Positions 1 to 9,204 of a stretch of 64,000 nt of DNA are shown in pieces (position 1 is the stretch's first letter; every line of letters begins with the position of its first letter). A program made the position numbers and the translations under genes. This stretch comes from Staphylococcus xylosus NJ. Its GTDB lineage: Bacteria > Bacillota > Bacilli > Staphylococcales > Staphylococcaceae. The notes under the pieces are model-generated. The model was not told where the DNA came from. It did not search any database and saw nothing but the letters and a program-made list of their open reading frames with translations. The stretch covers positions 636,754 to 700,753 of the forward strand of contig NZ_ANMR01000043.1 in assembly GCF_000338275.1 (NCBI RefSeq), in the 5' to 3' direction.

Positions 1-300
1 AACAAATATTGCTGAGATTCTACTTTAAAACATAAAATGTAGTGTTAATTTGTATTATAACAAGTTTCAAAGTAAATAGTGTACTAAAGTCTTAGATTTT
101 CCAATTTTTTAAATCCAAAATTATGTATATAAGTTAAATGTGTTTTTAAATAAAAAAGGAAAAAGGAAAAATTGCTATGATAATAAATTTATGCTAGTTA
201 AACAGTGAGTTTTATTATTTTTCCAACCATTTATATTCTCACGCTTTTGCCCTTAGACAGTTTACGTTTATTTATCATTAACTATACATTAACGTTTTGT
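1..300. other. Intergenic region, no gene seen
   Basis: This AT-rich stretch holds no open frame with a ribosome binding site on either strand. It may contain the upstream region of a gene beyond the left edge. I see no convincing promoter, repeat or RNA motif in it. Confidence 0.5.
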
Positions 301-302
301 AT

Positions 303-346
303 AAAAGCAAAAAAGCTGACACATGAAATCATGTCTCAGCTTTCGG
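303..346 (-). terminator. Intrinsic terminator of the 51-aa gene
   Basis: A 14-bp inverted repeat with one mismatch (AAGCTGAGACATGA pairing across a 2-base loop) is followed on the minus strand by TTTTTTGCTTTTAT. It lies downstream of the small minus-strand gene at 528-683. The 180 bases between that gene and this hairpin hold nothing I recognise. Confidence 0.7.
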
Positions 347-527
347 TATACTTTTTACAACAGTACTAGAATGGAAATTGCGTTTTCGATTATTGTAAAT
401 TTTAAATTTAGACCTGTCCAACGTCAAGTCATTGAATATCCGCTAAAATTTTAAATTTCAGTTTCGATTCAAATAAATTCATTTCTTAGAAATAATTTAA
501 CGTCCATTAGTTTCAGCAAAAATATAA

Positions 528-683
528 TTATTTTTCTTCTGCGTCGTTTTTTTCTGTTTCAGCAGATTTTTCAGCTTCTTTTTCGTCTTCTTTATATAAA
601 GTTTCTTCTTTACGCCAACGTGCGAATAGATTTTGTGCTTTTGCTTGTTCATCTACTTTTTTATCTTTAGACTGTTCACTCAT
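528..683 (-). CDS. Small, highly charged hypothetical protein (51 aa)
   Basis: This short frame starts MSEQSKDKKVDEQ and ends in an acidic/lysine-rich tail (EKNDAEEK). It is almost entirely Glu, Lys, Asp, Ala and Gln, with one hydrophobic-aromatic patch, NLFARWRKEETLY, near residues 18-30. There is no signal peptide or membrane segment, so a soluble, probably disordered or helical cytoplasmic protein is expected. Codon use fits the neighbours and a purine-rich stretch (AAAGGTTGG) precedes the ATG, though spacing is long. A minus-strand terminator follows downstream, which supports a real transcription unit. I do not recognise a family and assign no function. Confidence 0.6.
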   Translation of the reverse strand: MSEQSKDKKVDEQAKAQNLFARWRKEETLYKEDEKEAEKSAETEKNDAEEK

Positions 684-752
684 AATTGACACCAACCTTT
701 TACGTTTTTACTTATATAAGGCTAACGCATTTTTGCTGAGAATTCAAACCAC

Positions 753-1211
753 TTACTCGTATTTAGATGGTGGCTGTAGTTCAATATGCTCCCCAAGTTG
801 ATTTAGGTCTTGCTCCATTTCTATTTCAGTTTTATAAACACGAATGGAGTCTGAACCAAATTTATAAATTATAAATTCATCGCCACGTTGGCCTGCTAGA
901 TATTTATCGCTATACCCCATTCTACCAATTCCTGAAACAGACATAAATTCTTTCTTATCTATCCAATCAAATACATTTTTAGCCTGACTGCGAGGGACAT
1001 TTTTCAAAATATCATTGTCTTCTACAGAATAACGTTGACCACCTGTTAAACCACCTTCTGATTGGGTGTTGCTCGTAGGTGGCTCATTATTATGTACTGG
1101 GTTCCATTGCTGGTCTTTTAAAAACGGCGCATATTTCAACGCGAAGAATACAATGATTATAATTGCTATAATAGCTATAAAGTTTTTAATAATACTAAAT
1201 ATAAACCGCAT
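753..1211 (-). CDS. Membrane-anchored hypothetical protein (DUF4930-like)
   Basis: The 152-residue protein has one N-terminal membrane segment (about residues 3-25, rich in Ile and Phe), then a polar linker and a soluble C-terminal domain (about 60-150) expected outside the cell. It resembles staphylococcal proteins I know as DUF4930; no function is known to me. A frame five codons longer exists, but its ATG lies inside GGGAGGGTGG, a strong ribosome binding site placed correctly for the internal ATG (MRFIFSIIKN). I therefore start at 1211. The gene is single, with its own flanking spaces. Confidence 0.75.
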   Translation of the reverse strand: MRFIFSIIKNFIAIIAIIIIVFFALKYAPFLKDQQWNPVHNNEPPTSNTQSEGGLTGGQRYSVEDNDILKNVPRSQAKNVFDWIDKKEFMSVSGIGRMGYSDKYLAGQRGDEFIIYKFGSDSIRVYKTEIEMEQDLNQLGEHIELQPPSKYE

Positions 1212-1360
1212 GAACCACCCTCCCATAATTTCACCCTATATTATAAAATCAATTAATTTAAATATCATCAGTCTGTAGTAGTATCCAAAAGTTAACGATA
1301 GACTGATGCATACATGCTTTTTTCATAGTACAATTATGTACAAAGGGAGTGAAATATAAT

Positions 1361-1537
1361 ATGAGTATTATATCTATAATCCTACTTGCCCTCTTAGTTA
1401 TATTATTATTTAGAGTAGGTTTATCAATTTTAAGATTTTTAATATACGTTGGAATTATTGTATTATGTATATATCTAGGTTATCAAGGTATTCTTTGGAT
1501 AATGGAAAACTTTAATAATTACTTTAGTTTTATATAA
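1361..1537 (+). CDS. Small two-segment membrane protein (58 aa)
   Basis: The protein is nearly all hydrophobic, with two predicted membrane segments (about residues 2-20 and 24-46) and a short polar C-terminus (ENFNNYFSFI). AAAGGGAGTGA stands 8-11 bases ahead of the ATG at 1361; an upstream in-frame GTG at 1349 overlaps that ribosome binding site and is rejected as the start. A strong terminator follows at 1638. It is the only plus-strand gene in the first 9 kb. The family is unknown to me. Small membrane proteins of this type may be regulators, toxins or immunity factors, but nothing here tells which. Confidence 0.65.
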   Translation: MSIISIILLALLVILLFRVGLSILRFLIYVGIIVLCIYLGYQGILWIMENFNNYFSFI

Positions 1538-1637
1538 ACAACACAATCTATGCATGTTATCACAGATATAGATTATTCCAGTAGCAGACTATAGTATTAC
1601 TTAAATATACTTGTAATATTATAATTTGGTTGTTCAG

Positions 1638-1682
1638 ACGGAGCAAGGAATCAAAAATGGATTCCTTGCTCCGTTTTTTTTA
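1638..1682 (+). terminator. Strong intrinsic terminator after the 58-aa gene
   Basis: A perfect 15-bp stem (ACGGAGCAAGGAATC and its complement) with a 7-base loop is followed by eight T on the plus strand. It ends the transcript of the small membrane protein. The minus strand lacks an equal T tract. Confidence 0.85.
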
Positions 1683-1790
1683 ACATTCAACTATAGTTAC
1701 ATCTATGGAAATTGAGATGTTAAACATATTTCATAATCAAAAATATTTTCTAACCTTAATATAAAAACTAATGTTTCACAAACATTATAG

Positions 1791-2072
1791 TTATTTTTTA
1801 ACATTATTTGATAGCACTTGATAAAAATAATAACAAGCACACAATAATAATGCCCATATAACAGCTATAATCAATGAACCTATTAAATATAACCAAAAAG
1901 ATGTGTGATTCGTACTAAAAATAAAGAATAGCATAGTAGTTAATAAGACACCTACAACTGAAATAACTACTGTTTTTTTAGTACTGTTAAAATCAATAGG
2001 CTTTTTAATTCTAACTAATTGCATTAAATAAACTACCGGCAGTAACAAACCAATCAATAATATCGTTCCCAC
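1791..2072 (-). CDS. Hypothetical membrane protein (93 aa)
   Basis: The protein has three predicted membrane segments (about residues 2-18, 34-52 and 60-85), with a basic loop (VRIKKPIDFNSTKK) between the first two that would face the cytoplasm. AAGGAGGCGTTATCAAGTG precedes the ATG, a good ribosome binding site. It lies alone, downstream of radC and separated from it by about 145 bases. I recognise no family; it looks like one of the small lineage-specific membrane proteins common in staphylococci. Confidence 0.6.
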   Translation of the reverse strand: MGTILLIGLLLPVVYLMQLVRIKKPIDFNSTKKTVVISVVGVLLTTMLFFIFSTNHTSFWLYLIGSLIIAVIWALLLCACYYFYQVLSNNVKK

Positions 2073-2219
2073 TTGATAACGCCTCCTTAAATATCAACTT
2101 GATTATACCGTAACTGAGTGAGTACAGAAAGCCAAAATTAATACTAAAGCATGCAATAAAAATATAATAATGCGTTAATCAGTCCATGCGTTTATGTAAG
2201 CAACTTCGTATATCATGTT

Positions 2220-2897
2220 TTAATCAAAATAGCCGTCCTCTACCATACTCATATAAGTATGATCTCCAATAATAATATGGTCCAGTAAATCTATTCCTAG
2301 AATTTCTCCACATTCTCTTAATCTATCAGTTGTCCTAATATCTTCTTTGGACGGTGTAGTATCACCTGATGGATGATTGTGAAGCACCACAATTGCATTA
2401 CTTGCACATTTTATAGCTTCGCTAAATATTTCTCGAGGATGAACGATTGATGAATTTAATGTTCCAATAAATATTGTTTTCTGCTTAATAACAACATTCT
2501 TAGAATTAAGAAATAACACAATAAACTTTTCCTGAGTTAAATGCTCCATTTTTCCCATCATAAAATTAGCAACATCTTGAGGACTAGTAATTTGTATCTT
2601 CTCATCTAAACTCCCCGAATGCATGCGTTCCCCTAGCTCAAAAGCAGCTTTTAGAATCAATGCTTTATATAAACCAATTCCCTTCACTTTATTCAAATCA
2701 TTGATGGATAATGCCTTTAACTGTTTTAAACTTTCTACTGACTTTAACAATTCATTAGCTATATCTAAACTTGAAAACCCTTTTCTACCTGTATTAATTA
2801 AAATGGCTAGTAGTTCACCATCAGATAAATGTGCAGGTCCATTGTTTAACAATCTTTCTCTAGGTTTCTGATTATTGGCAAGTTCTTTTATTTTCAT
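2220..2897 (-). CDS. radC: RadC-like JAB-domain protein
   Basis: This 225-residue protein has an N-terminal helix-hairpin-helix-like region (about 1-85, with [10 protein letters not shown]) and a C-terminal JAB1/MPN-like metalloprotein domain (about 100-225). The metal-binding signature HNHPSGD is intact at residues 173-179, with Glu160 of FSEAIK as the probable acidic partner. The family was once tied to DNA repair but its role is not settled. Length is normal for RadC. The start is two bases past the stop of comC, so the two genes are probably one transcript. In staphylococci and bacilli radC commonly sits beside comC and folC. Confidence 0.92.
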   Translation of the reverse strand: MKIKELANNQKPRERLLNNGPAHLSDGELLAILINTGRKGFSSLDIANELLKSVESLKQLKALSINDLNKVKGIGLYKALILKAAFELGERMHSGSLDEKIQITSPQDVANFMMGKMEHLTQEKFIVLFLNSKNVVIKQKTIFIGTLNSSIVHPREIFSEAIKCASNAIVVLHNHPSGDTTPSKEDIRTTDRLRECGEILGIDLLDHIIIGDHTYMSMVEDGYFD

Positions 2898-2899
2898 TT

Positions 2900-3604
2900 T
2901 TAAAAACCTCCAAAGTTTAAATTTTGAGATGTTATAAGCATTATATTAAATGCGATATAAATAAAAGGAATAAGTGGAATTCTTGCTCTTTCATTACGAG
3001 AAACAAGTAACACGAGCAAAGCAAAAACACCACCACAGATAAATGTAAACAAAAGAGTGATTAAAAACTCTGAAGATGCTAAAGCTAAAGCTAGCAAAGA
3101 AAAGATAATTATATCTCCATAGCCAATGGCATTATGAAATAGTAAATAAAATATATGAAGCAAGCTCGTTACGAAGAAAAATGACATGATATGAATTGGA
3201 GTAATAAAACAAATGCAAATAGCAAAAACGACTACCACATGCAAAGGAACTGTGTATGTCTTAATATCAAATATAGAAAAGGTGAGGAGGAATAAATAAA
3301 TTAGTATTAAAGTAGTGTTGTCAATCGTTAGTTTGTGAGGTAAATAAATCATGTAAAATACAGGAATCAAAGAAAGAAACTCCCCAAGCAGATAAAAAAC
3401 ACTTATTCTGTGATTACAGCATTTTGAAGTGCCTCTTAAAAAAATAAAGCTTAAAATTGGTATTGTTTCTATTATAGTTATTTTTTTGCGACAATAATCA
3501 CATCTTGAACGGGTTGTGAGATAACTTATTTTCAGGTTTTCTACAAAACATAGCTGATATAAAAAACTAAATAATATAGGACAAATTAAAAGCAGCGTTA
3601 TCAA
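2900..3604 (-). CDS. comC: Prepilin peptidase (type IV leader peptidase, A24)
   Basis: This integral membrane aspartyl protease would cleave and methylate the leader of competence pseudopilins (ComG proteins). The N-terminal domain carries the paired cysteines CDYC and SKCCNH that bind zinc in the family. The two catalytic aspartates lie in FDIKTYTVP and GYGDIIIF. About seven or eight membrane segments are expected in 234 residues. The longest frame starts at a TTG at 3622, but GGAGGTGA lies inside it, placed 5 bases ahead of the TTG at 3604 that reads [12 protein letters not shown], so I start there. A TTG start suggests low expression. It is transcribed ahead of radC. Confidence 0.88.
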   Translation of the reverse strand: MITLLLICPILFSFLYQLCFVENLKISYLTTRSRCDYCRKKITIIETIPILSFIFLRGTSKCCNHRISVFYLLGEFLSLIPVFYMIYLPHKLTIDNTTLILIYLFLLTFSIFDIKTYTVPLHVVVVFAICICFITPIHIMSFFFVTSLLHIFYLLFHNAIGYGDIIIFSLLALALASSEFLITLLFTFICGGVFALLVLLVSRNERARIPLIPFIYIAFNIMLITSQNLNFGGF

Positions 3605-3683
3605 CACTTCACCTCCTAACAAATATTATAGCATCAATCCATAATACCAATAAGAAAAATAACACTATTGAAATAATTTCAAC

Positions 3684-3739
3684 AATGCTCAATCAACAAA
3701 CCAAATTTTGTATATAGTTTAGTTTGTTGATTGAGCATT
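3684..3739. repeat. Perfect 18-bp inverted repeat upstream of comC
   Basis: The arms AATGCTCAATCAACAAAC (3684-3701) and their exact complement (3722-3739) flank a 20-base AT-rich loop. Neither side has a clear T tract, so it is not a typical terminator. It sits between the squalene synthase-like gene and comC. Confidence 0.8.
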
Positions 3740-3783
3740 ATCACCACATATTATTTCATTAATGAATTATATTTTAGAATAAT

Positions 3784-3818
3784 AAAACCAGCTCAACAAT
3801 ATAATGAGCTGGTTTTAT
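3784..3818 (-). terminator. Bidirectional-type terminator after the squalene synthase-like gene
   Basis: The stem AAAACCAGCTCA with its complement encloses a 9-base loop; both strands carry a run of T after the stem. It lies 75 bases downstream of the minus-strand gene ending at 3893. Confidence 0.75.
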
Positions 3819-3892
3819 AAGTATAAAGTTACTAATAGTTTTAATTTTGTAACATTAATAAAAATGAATCATTCAAAAAAAGGTTTTAGCAT

Positions 3893-4711
3893 CTAATCTT
3901 GTTGAATTTCATCGACAGTTTCTTCTACTTCTTTTCTGGATATCTTCTCTCTACCATTTTTCATTGCTTTAAGTGATTTGTGAGCCAGCGCTAATGGTAA
4001 ACGACAAAAGAGTAAAATGGTTTTTTTATTAATATCTTTCATATATGCATCTGCTTTAGCTAAATTATCTTCAGCATATTTAAACAAATCATCACGTGTC
4101 CAATCATCCGGTACAAAACTTACACCACGTTCTGCTAAATCTTCTTGTTCATTTCTAAGAATGTTAACAGCTTGCAAGCCTCGTCCGTAACCAATTGCCA
4201 ATTCCCTATCTGTTTTAACATTTGCACATAAGTCCCACAATTGCGAGAGCATGACACCGACAAGTCCCGCTACATAATATGTATAATCATCTAAATCATC
4301 CTTGGTATGGATGTCCCAGTTTGCTTTAGCCCATTTTGCCATACCAAATGCCATTTCGCTAGAAGCCTCTAATACAATTGATACTGTCTTATTTGGACAA
4401 GCTTCTATCCACTCACCTAATCTTAAAGTGACTTCAGGCATTTTATCCTTCACGGGTTCAAGAATTTGCATGTATTTCGCTTCATCAAAAGGAGCTTTAA
4501 ATAACTCACTTACTTGCATCAGTATTGAATGTTTTAAATCGTTATCCAATTCCTCGTGATCTTCAATTTCATCTATTGCTCTTAATACTAAATAAGCAGA
4601 TGCTACCGTATGTTTTAACTCTTTTTCTAAAAAAGTTATCGGAATATAAAAAGTACGACTTGTTTCTTTTAAAACACGCATTGCATCTTTTGGGAATTTC
4701 TTTTCAGTCAT
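3893..4711 (-). CDS. Squalene/phytoene synthase family protein
   Basis: This 272-residue all-helical protein matches head-to-head prenyl synthases. The first aspartate-rich motif is intact (D47 and D51 in RAIDEIEDH). The second motif, normally RDxxED, reads RNEQED at 186-191, so its first aspartate is replaced by asparagine (N187) while D191 remains. The nearby SFVPDDW matches the YxP-type segment. Known members condense two farnesyl or geranylgeranyl diphosphates in squalene, dehydrosqualene or phytoene synthesis; the staphylococcal staphyloxanthin enzyme is CrtM. No carotenoid gene stands nearby, so the substrate is open. A good ribosome binding site (GGGGAGG) precedes the ATG, and a terminator follows. 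Confidence 0.8.
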   Translation of the reverse strand: MTEKKFPKDAMRVLKETSRTFYIPITFLEKELKHTVASAYLVLRAIDEIEDHEELDNDLKHSILMQVSELFKAPFDEAKYMQILEPVKDKMPEVTLRLGEWIEACPNKTVSIVLEASSEMAFGMAKWAKANWDIHTKDDLDDYTYYVAGLVGVMLSQLWDLCANVKTDRELAIGYGRGLQAVNILRNEQEDLAERGVSFVPDDWTRDDLFKYAEDNLAKADAYMKDINKKTILLFCRLPLALAHKSLKAMKNGREKISRKEVEETVDEIQQD

Positions 4712-4896
4712 TTTAATCTAATACCTCCCCTTTTTTAAATATTATCATATAATTACAAAATAAAATAGGAAATGCTTGTCACCTAATTTAATCAAAATAG
4801 ACTCGTCAAAAAATTGACAAACCTCAAATTTTCAAACTAACTTTTACTCTTTATTAAAATTATATTTAGATATCATTTTTCTTTTATTTAACACAA

Positions 4897-4943
4897 AAAT
4901 AAGCGAATGATTCAACAACCTATCGAACCGTTCGCTTATTTAT
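4897..4943 (-). terminator. Terminator of the valS-folC unit
   Basis: An 11-bp stem (AAATAAGCGAA and its complement) with a 23-base loop lies 12 bases downstream of folC, followed by TTTTTGTG on the minus strand. The rest of the space up to 4712 holds nothing recognised. Confidence 0.7.
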
Positions 4944-4954
4944 TAAATATATAT

Positions 4955-6220
4955 TTAACTAAAATTAACTTTAGCTTTTACTTCACTTATAAAGTACAAG
5001 CTTCCAGTAATAATTAAACCGTCGCCTTCATATGATTCGATAAACTTCACATAATCATCAACAAGTACTTTTTGATCAAATCGAACTTCATCAAAAATCG
5101 TTTCTTTTGTTAAAGCTTTCGGAAAATCAAAATCTGTTATATAGAATGTAGAAGCAATCGTTTTTAGTTGATCCACCATAGCATTTAAAGGTTTTCCTTT
5201 GATTGCAGAAAATAAAATATCAATATTTTCAGTGTGATAATAATTTTTCATCGTACTTATTAGCGCCTCTACACTTTCAACGTTATGTGCGCCATCGACA
5301 ATCATCAAAGGACGTTCTTTCACTTGTTCAATTCGACCAGTCCAACTCACCGATTCAATACCATCAATCATTTTATTGAAATCTAAATCAACGATATCTG
5401 ACTCATTTAATTCAATAAGTGCGGTAATTGCTAACGCGGCATTTTCTTTTTGGTGTTCACCTAACATATTTAATAAAAGCGTCTCAAGTTCATAATCTTT
5501 ATAGCGATAAGTGAATTCTTCATCTTCAGAGATAACACTAATATCTCTATCCAACTCAATTCCTTCAGCATTTTGTTGTTCAACATAATCACGAATAACT
5601 TTAAGCGCTTCTTCGTTTTTCACAGCATAAATAATAGGTGTGTTTGGTTTTACTATCGCACCTTTGTCTTTTGCAATATCTACATACGTGTCGCCCAATA
5701 TATCAGTATGGTCTAAACCTATACTTGTCAATATTGATAAGATTGGTTTAAAAACATTGGTAGAATCATTTTTAATACCTAATCCCGCTTCAACAATTAC
5801 AAAGTCAACTGGGTGGATTTCACCAAAATATAAAAACATCATCGTTGTAATAATCTCAAATTCGGTTGCAGTTCCAAGGTCAGTTTCCACTTCTAAGGCT
5901 TCGCTTACTGGTTTTACTCTTTGAACTAATTTAACAATATCATCATCACTTATTGGTACACCATTCAAACTAATACGTTCGTTGAATGTTTCAATAAATG
6001 GCGATGTGAAAGTGCCCACATCATATCCGTTATCAACAAGTGCTGAACGTAGATACGACACCGTGGACCCTTTGCCATTTGTGCCACCAACATGAATACC
6101 GTTTATATTAAATTGAGGATTATTTAGTCTATCCAACATCCACTCCATACGTTTGACGCCTGGTTTAATACCAAATTTAGTTCGTTCATGTATCCAATAT
6201 AAGCTATCTAGGTAATTCAT
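4955..6220 (-). CDS. folC: Folylpolyglutamate/dihydrofolate synthase
   Basis: FolC adds glutamate to dihydropteroate and extends glutamate tails on folates, keeping them in the cell. The Mur-ligase ATP loop HVGGTNGKGST is near residue 50, followed by SPFIETFNERI, a folate-site signature; the C-terminal ligase domain begins near 295 with RPLMIVDGAHN. Length (421 aa) is normal. AGGAGTCC precedes the ATG. It lies 11 bases after valS and probably shares its T-box-controlled transcript, which would tie folate polyglutamylation to valine supply only incidentally. A terminator follows. Confidence 0.95.
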   Translation of the reverse strand: MNYLDSLYWIHERTKFGIKPGVKRMEWMLDRLNNPQFNINGIHVGGTNGKGSTVSYLRSALVDNGYDVGTFTSPFIETFNERISLNGVPISDDDIVKLVQRVKPVSEALEVETDLGTATEFEIITTMMFLYFGEIHPVDFVIVEAGLGIKNDSTNVFKPILSILTSIGLDHTDILGDTYVDIAKDKGAIVKPNTPIIYAVKNEEALKVIRDYVEQQNAEGIELDRDISVISEDEEFTYRYKDYELETLLLNMLGEHQKENAALAITALIELNESDIVDLDFNKMIDGIESVSWTGRIEQVKERPLMIVDGAHNVESVEALISTMKNYYHTENIDILFSAIKGKPLNAMVDQLKTIASTFYITDFDFPKALTKETIFDEVRFDQKVLVDDYVKFIESYEGDGLIITGSLYFISEVKAKVNFS

Positions 6221-6231
6221 TTTAAGGACTC

Positions 6232-8862
6232 CTATGCTTTTAATTGATTAATTCGTAATTTAACACCGTCATATTTCTCTTGATATGTTTGTTTCTTCTC
6301 ACGTTCTTCATTAATAACTTTTTCAGGTGCTTTATTGACGAAGTTTTCATTTGCTAATTTCTTATTCACGCGATCGAGCTCTTTTTCCCATTTCAAGAGT
6401 TCATTCTCTAAACGCTCAATTTCTTTATCCATATCTATTAGACCTTCCAATGGTAACACAACTTCACCAGCAGTCGTAACAGAGGTCATGGCTTTTTCAG
6501 GAATTTCAATATCCATATCAATTGTCAATTCACTTGGATGACAGAATCTATCAATATAATTCGAATTGTTTAACAATGTCTCTTTGATATTATCATCTTT
6601 TGCTTTAATAAAGATTGGAATTGCCTTTGAAAGCGGCGTATCTACTTCAAGACGTGATTGTCTAACTGATTTAATAATTTCAACAAGTTGTTGCATCGTT
6701 TCTTTACTGTCATCAAATGTGAGTTCGTCATTCACTTTTGGCCAAGATGCGTTTACAATTGTTTCACCTTCATGAGGTAAGTTTTGCCATATTTGCTCAG
6801 TAACAAATGGCATAAATGGGTGTAACATTCTCATTGTGTTATCGAGAACATACGTAAGTACTGAACGTGTAACTTGCTTTTGCGCTTCATCTTCACCGTT
6901 CATAGGTATCTTACTCATCTCGATATACCAATCACAGAATTCATCCCAAATAAAGTTATAAAGAGTACGACCAACCTCACCAAATTCATATTTATCACTT
7001 AAATCCGTAACATTTGCAATGGTTTCATTTAATCGAGTTAAAATCCACTTATCTGCAAGAGAAAGGTTTCCTGATAAGTCTACATCTTCTACCTTAAAGT
7101 CTTCACCAATATTCATAATACTAAATCTCGCAGCATTCCATATTTTATTAATGAAATTCCATACAGATTCAACTTTTTCAGTAGAATAACGTAAATCATG
7201 ACCAGGAGATGAACCTGTAGCAAGGAAGTATCTTAAGCTGTCTGCACCATATTCATCAATGACATCCATAGGATCCACACCATTGCCAAGTGATTTACTC
7301 ATCTTCCTACCGTCTTCTGCACGGACTAATCCGTGTAATAATACATCGTTAAAAGGACGTTTTCCAGTAAATTCTAAACCTTGGAATATCATTCTTGCAA
7401 CCCAGAAGAAGATAATGTCATATCCAGTTACTAATGCATTAGTTGGGAAGTAACGTTGGAAGTCTTCTGCTTCTGTATCTGGCCAACCTAATGTTGAAAA
7501 TGGCCATAAAGCACTTGAGAACCAAGTATCTAATACGTCTTCATCTTGAGTCCAATTTTCAATATCTTCAGGTGCTGATTCACCCACATAAATTTCGCCC
7601 GTTTCTTTATGGTACCAAGCTGGAATTTGATGCCCCCACCAAAGTTGACGTGATATTGTCCAGTCTCTAATTTCTTCCATCCAACGATTAAAAGTTTTTT
7701 CAAAACGTGCAGGAACAAAATCAATTCTATCGTCTGTTTTTTGATTATCTAGTGCTTGCTCAGCAAGTGGTTTCATTTTAACAAACCATTGTGTTGATAA
7801 ATACGGTTCTACAACTGCGCCAGAACGCTCTGAATGACCTACTGAATGTTCATGTGCCTCAATTTTAATAACAAGGTCTTCAGCCTCTAGGTCTTTCACT
7901 AATTGCTCACGACAATCAAATCGATCCATGCCTTGATACTTACCAGCTTTATCATTCATTTTGCCTGATTCATCCATTACGATAATGCGTTCTAAATCAT
8001 GGCGATTTCCTATTTCAAAGTCATTAGGGTCATGTGCTGGTGTTACTTTCATTGCACCACTACCAAATTCAATATCAACATATTCATCTGCTAATATAGG
8101 TAGTTCTCTACCAATGATAGGTAAAATTACTTTCTTCCCAATAACATCTTTGTAACGTTCATCATTAGGGTTTACGACAATCGCAGTATCACCTAACATT
8201 GTTTCAGGACGTGTTGTAGCAATTTCAATAAATCCATCACCATCTGCATATGGATATTTAAAATGGTAAAACTTACCTACAACATCTTCATGTATTACTT
8301 CAATGTCAGATAAAGCAGTACGTGCGATTGGATCCCAATTTATAATATATTCACCGCGATATATTAAACCTTTATTATACATATCCACAAATACTTTTTT
8401 CACAGCTTTACTTAAACCTTCGTCTAACGTGAAACGTTCTCTACTGTAATCTAAGCCTAGGCCAAGTTTCGCCCACTGTTCTCTGATAAAATTAGCGTAT
8501 TCTTCTTTCCAATCCCAAGCTTGTTCAAGGAATTTTTCTCGACCTAAATCATGTCTTGATAAACCTTCCTCGTTTAACTTTGCTTCTACTTTTGCTTGCG
8601 TAGCAATACCTGCATGATCCATGCCTGGTAAATATAAAGTATCATAGCCTTGCATACGTTTCATTCGCGTTAATATATCTTGTAATGTAGTATCCCATGC
8701 ATGCCCTAAATGTAATTTACCAGTTACGTTTGGGGGTGGAATTACAATTGTATATGTCTCTTTTGAACTATCTTCTGTCGCTTTAAAATAACCATTGTTA
8801 ACCCATTGGTCATAACGTCCAGACTCGACTTCGTTCGGATTATATTTTGGTTTCATTTCCAT
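6232..8862 (-). CDS. valS: Valyl-tRNA synthetase
   Basis: This class I synthetase charges tRNA-Val. The HIGH motif appears as HLGH in [14 protein letters not shown] (about residue 50) and the KMSKS loop is intact in [12 protein letters not shown] (about 525). The editing domain (CP1) contains [12 protein letters not shown] near 215. The C-terminus forms the coiled-coil arm typical of ValRS (about 810-876, [14 protein letters not shown] and onward). Length (876 aa) matches the family. It starts [12 protein letters not shown] after AAGGAGG. Expression is controlled by the valine T-box just upstream, and folC follows after 11 bases. Confidence 0.97.
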   Translation of the reverse strand: MEMKPKYNPNEVESGRYDQWVNNGYFKATEDSSKETYTIVIPPPNVTGKLHLGHAWDTTLQDILTRMKRMQGYDTLYLPGMDHAGIATQAKVEAKLNEEGLSRHDLGREKFLEQAWDWKEEYANFIREQWAKLGLGLDYSRERFTLDEGLSKAVKKVFVDMYNKGLIYRGEYIINWDPIARTALSDIEVIHEDVVGKFYHFKYPYADGDGFIEIATTRPETMLGDTAIVVNPNDERYKDVIGKKVILPIIGRELPILADEYVDIEFGSGAMKVTPAHDPNDFEIGNRHDLERIIVMDESGKMNDKAGKYQGMDRFDCREQLVKDLEAEDLVIKIEAHEHSVGHSERSGAVVEPYLSTQWFVKMKPLAEQALDNQKTDDRIDFVPARFEKTFNRWMEEIRDWTISRQLWWGHQIPAWYHKETGEIYVGESAPEDIENWTQDEDVLDTWFSSALWPFSTLGWPDTEAEDFQRYFPTNALVTGYDIIFFWVARMIFQGLEFTGKRPFNDVLLHGLVRAEDGRKMSKSLGNGVDPMDVIDEYGADSLRYFLATGSSPGHDLRYSTEKVESVWNFINKIWNAARFSIMNIGEDFKVEDVDLSGNLSLADKWILTRLNETIANVTDLSDKYEFGEVGRTLYNFIWDEFCDWYIEMSKIPMNGEDEAQKQVTRSVLTYVLDNTMRMLHPFMPFVTEQIWQNLPHEGETIVNASWPKVNDELTFDDSKETMQQLVEIIKSVRQSRLEVDTPLSKAIPIFIKAKDDNIKETLLNNSNYIDRFCHPSELTIDMDIEIPEKAMTSVTTAGEVVLPLEGLIDMDKEIERLENELLKWEKELDRVNKKLANENFVNKAPEKVINEEREKKQTYQEKYDGVKLRINQLKA

Positions 8863-8885
8863 TCGTTAAAATCCTCCTTAAAAAT

Positions 8886-9150
8886 AAAAATATCCGCCCT
8901 ATCAATATAGGACGGATATTCCGTGGTACCACCTAAATTCAAGAAATTATAGTATAATTTCAAGCACTTAATTATATGATTAACGCTCAAACACGCTTTA
9001 GCCTATGCTATAATTATTTAAAAGTATTATATTTCAGCTAAAGTTCAATGTGGGCTACCTTCAATAAGTAAAATTGTACATTTACACCAACCATGTACTC
9101 TCTTCTAAATTTCAGCTTATTTACTCTTCCCAGTAGACAATATTCTTTTA
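8886..9150 (-). promoter_or_regulatory. T-box leader of valS, probable GUA specifier
   Basis: The minus strand carries the conserved antiterminator bulge sequence TTTAGGTGGTACCACGG (revealed as ggtaccacc near 8927-8935) and a terminator hairpin (arms 8889-8899 and 8910-8920, AATATCCG) ending in TATTTTTA. Stem I shows the AGAGA and GGTTGGTG elements. In the specifier loop, GAAGGTAGCCCA faces TGGGAAGAGTA; the codon GUA (valine) falls at 9058-9056. Uncharged tRNA-Val should pair there and with the bulge, blocking termination and turning on valS-folC. Confidence 0.93.
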
Positions 9151-9159
9151 CTTAATTAT

Positions 9160-9186
9160 AGTATAATGGATGTTAAAATAAGTCAA
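9160..9186 (-). promoter_or_regulatory. Probable promoter of the valS T-box transcript
   Basis: TTGACT (9186-9181) and TATACT (9165-9160) are spaced 15 bases apart on the minus strand, so the transcript would start near 9153. The -10 element overlaps that of the divergent tag promoter. Confidence 0.5.
9162..9167 (+). promoter_or_regulatory. -10 element of the tag promoter
   Basis: A perfect TATAAT stands 37 bases before the tag ATG, giving a transcript start near 9174. The -35 region is weak. It overlaps the -10 of the opposite valS promoter by four bases. Confidence 0.5.
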
Positions 9187-9204
9187 TGCACTGGAGTGAA
9201 ATTT

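Noticed and set aside
1..300. Possible small RNA or promoter at the left edge
   Set aside because: No terminator, conserved motif or paired -35/-10 could be placed with confidence.
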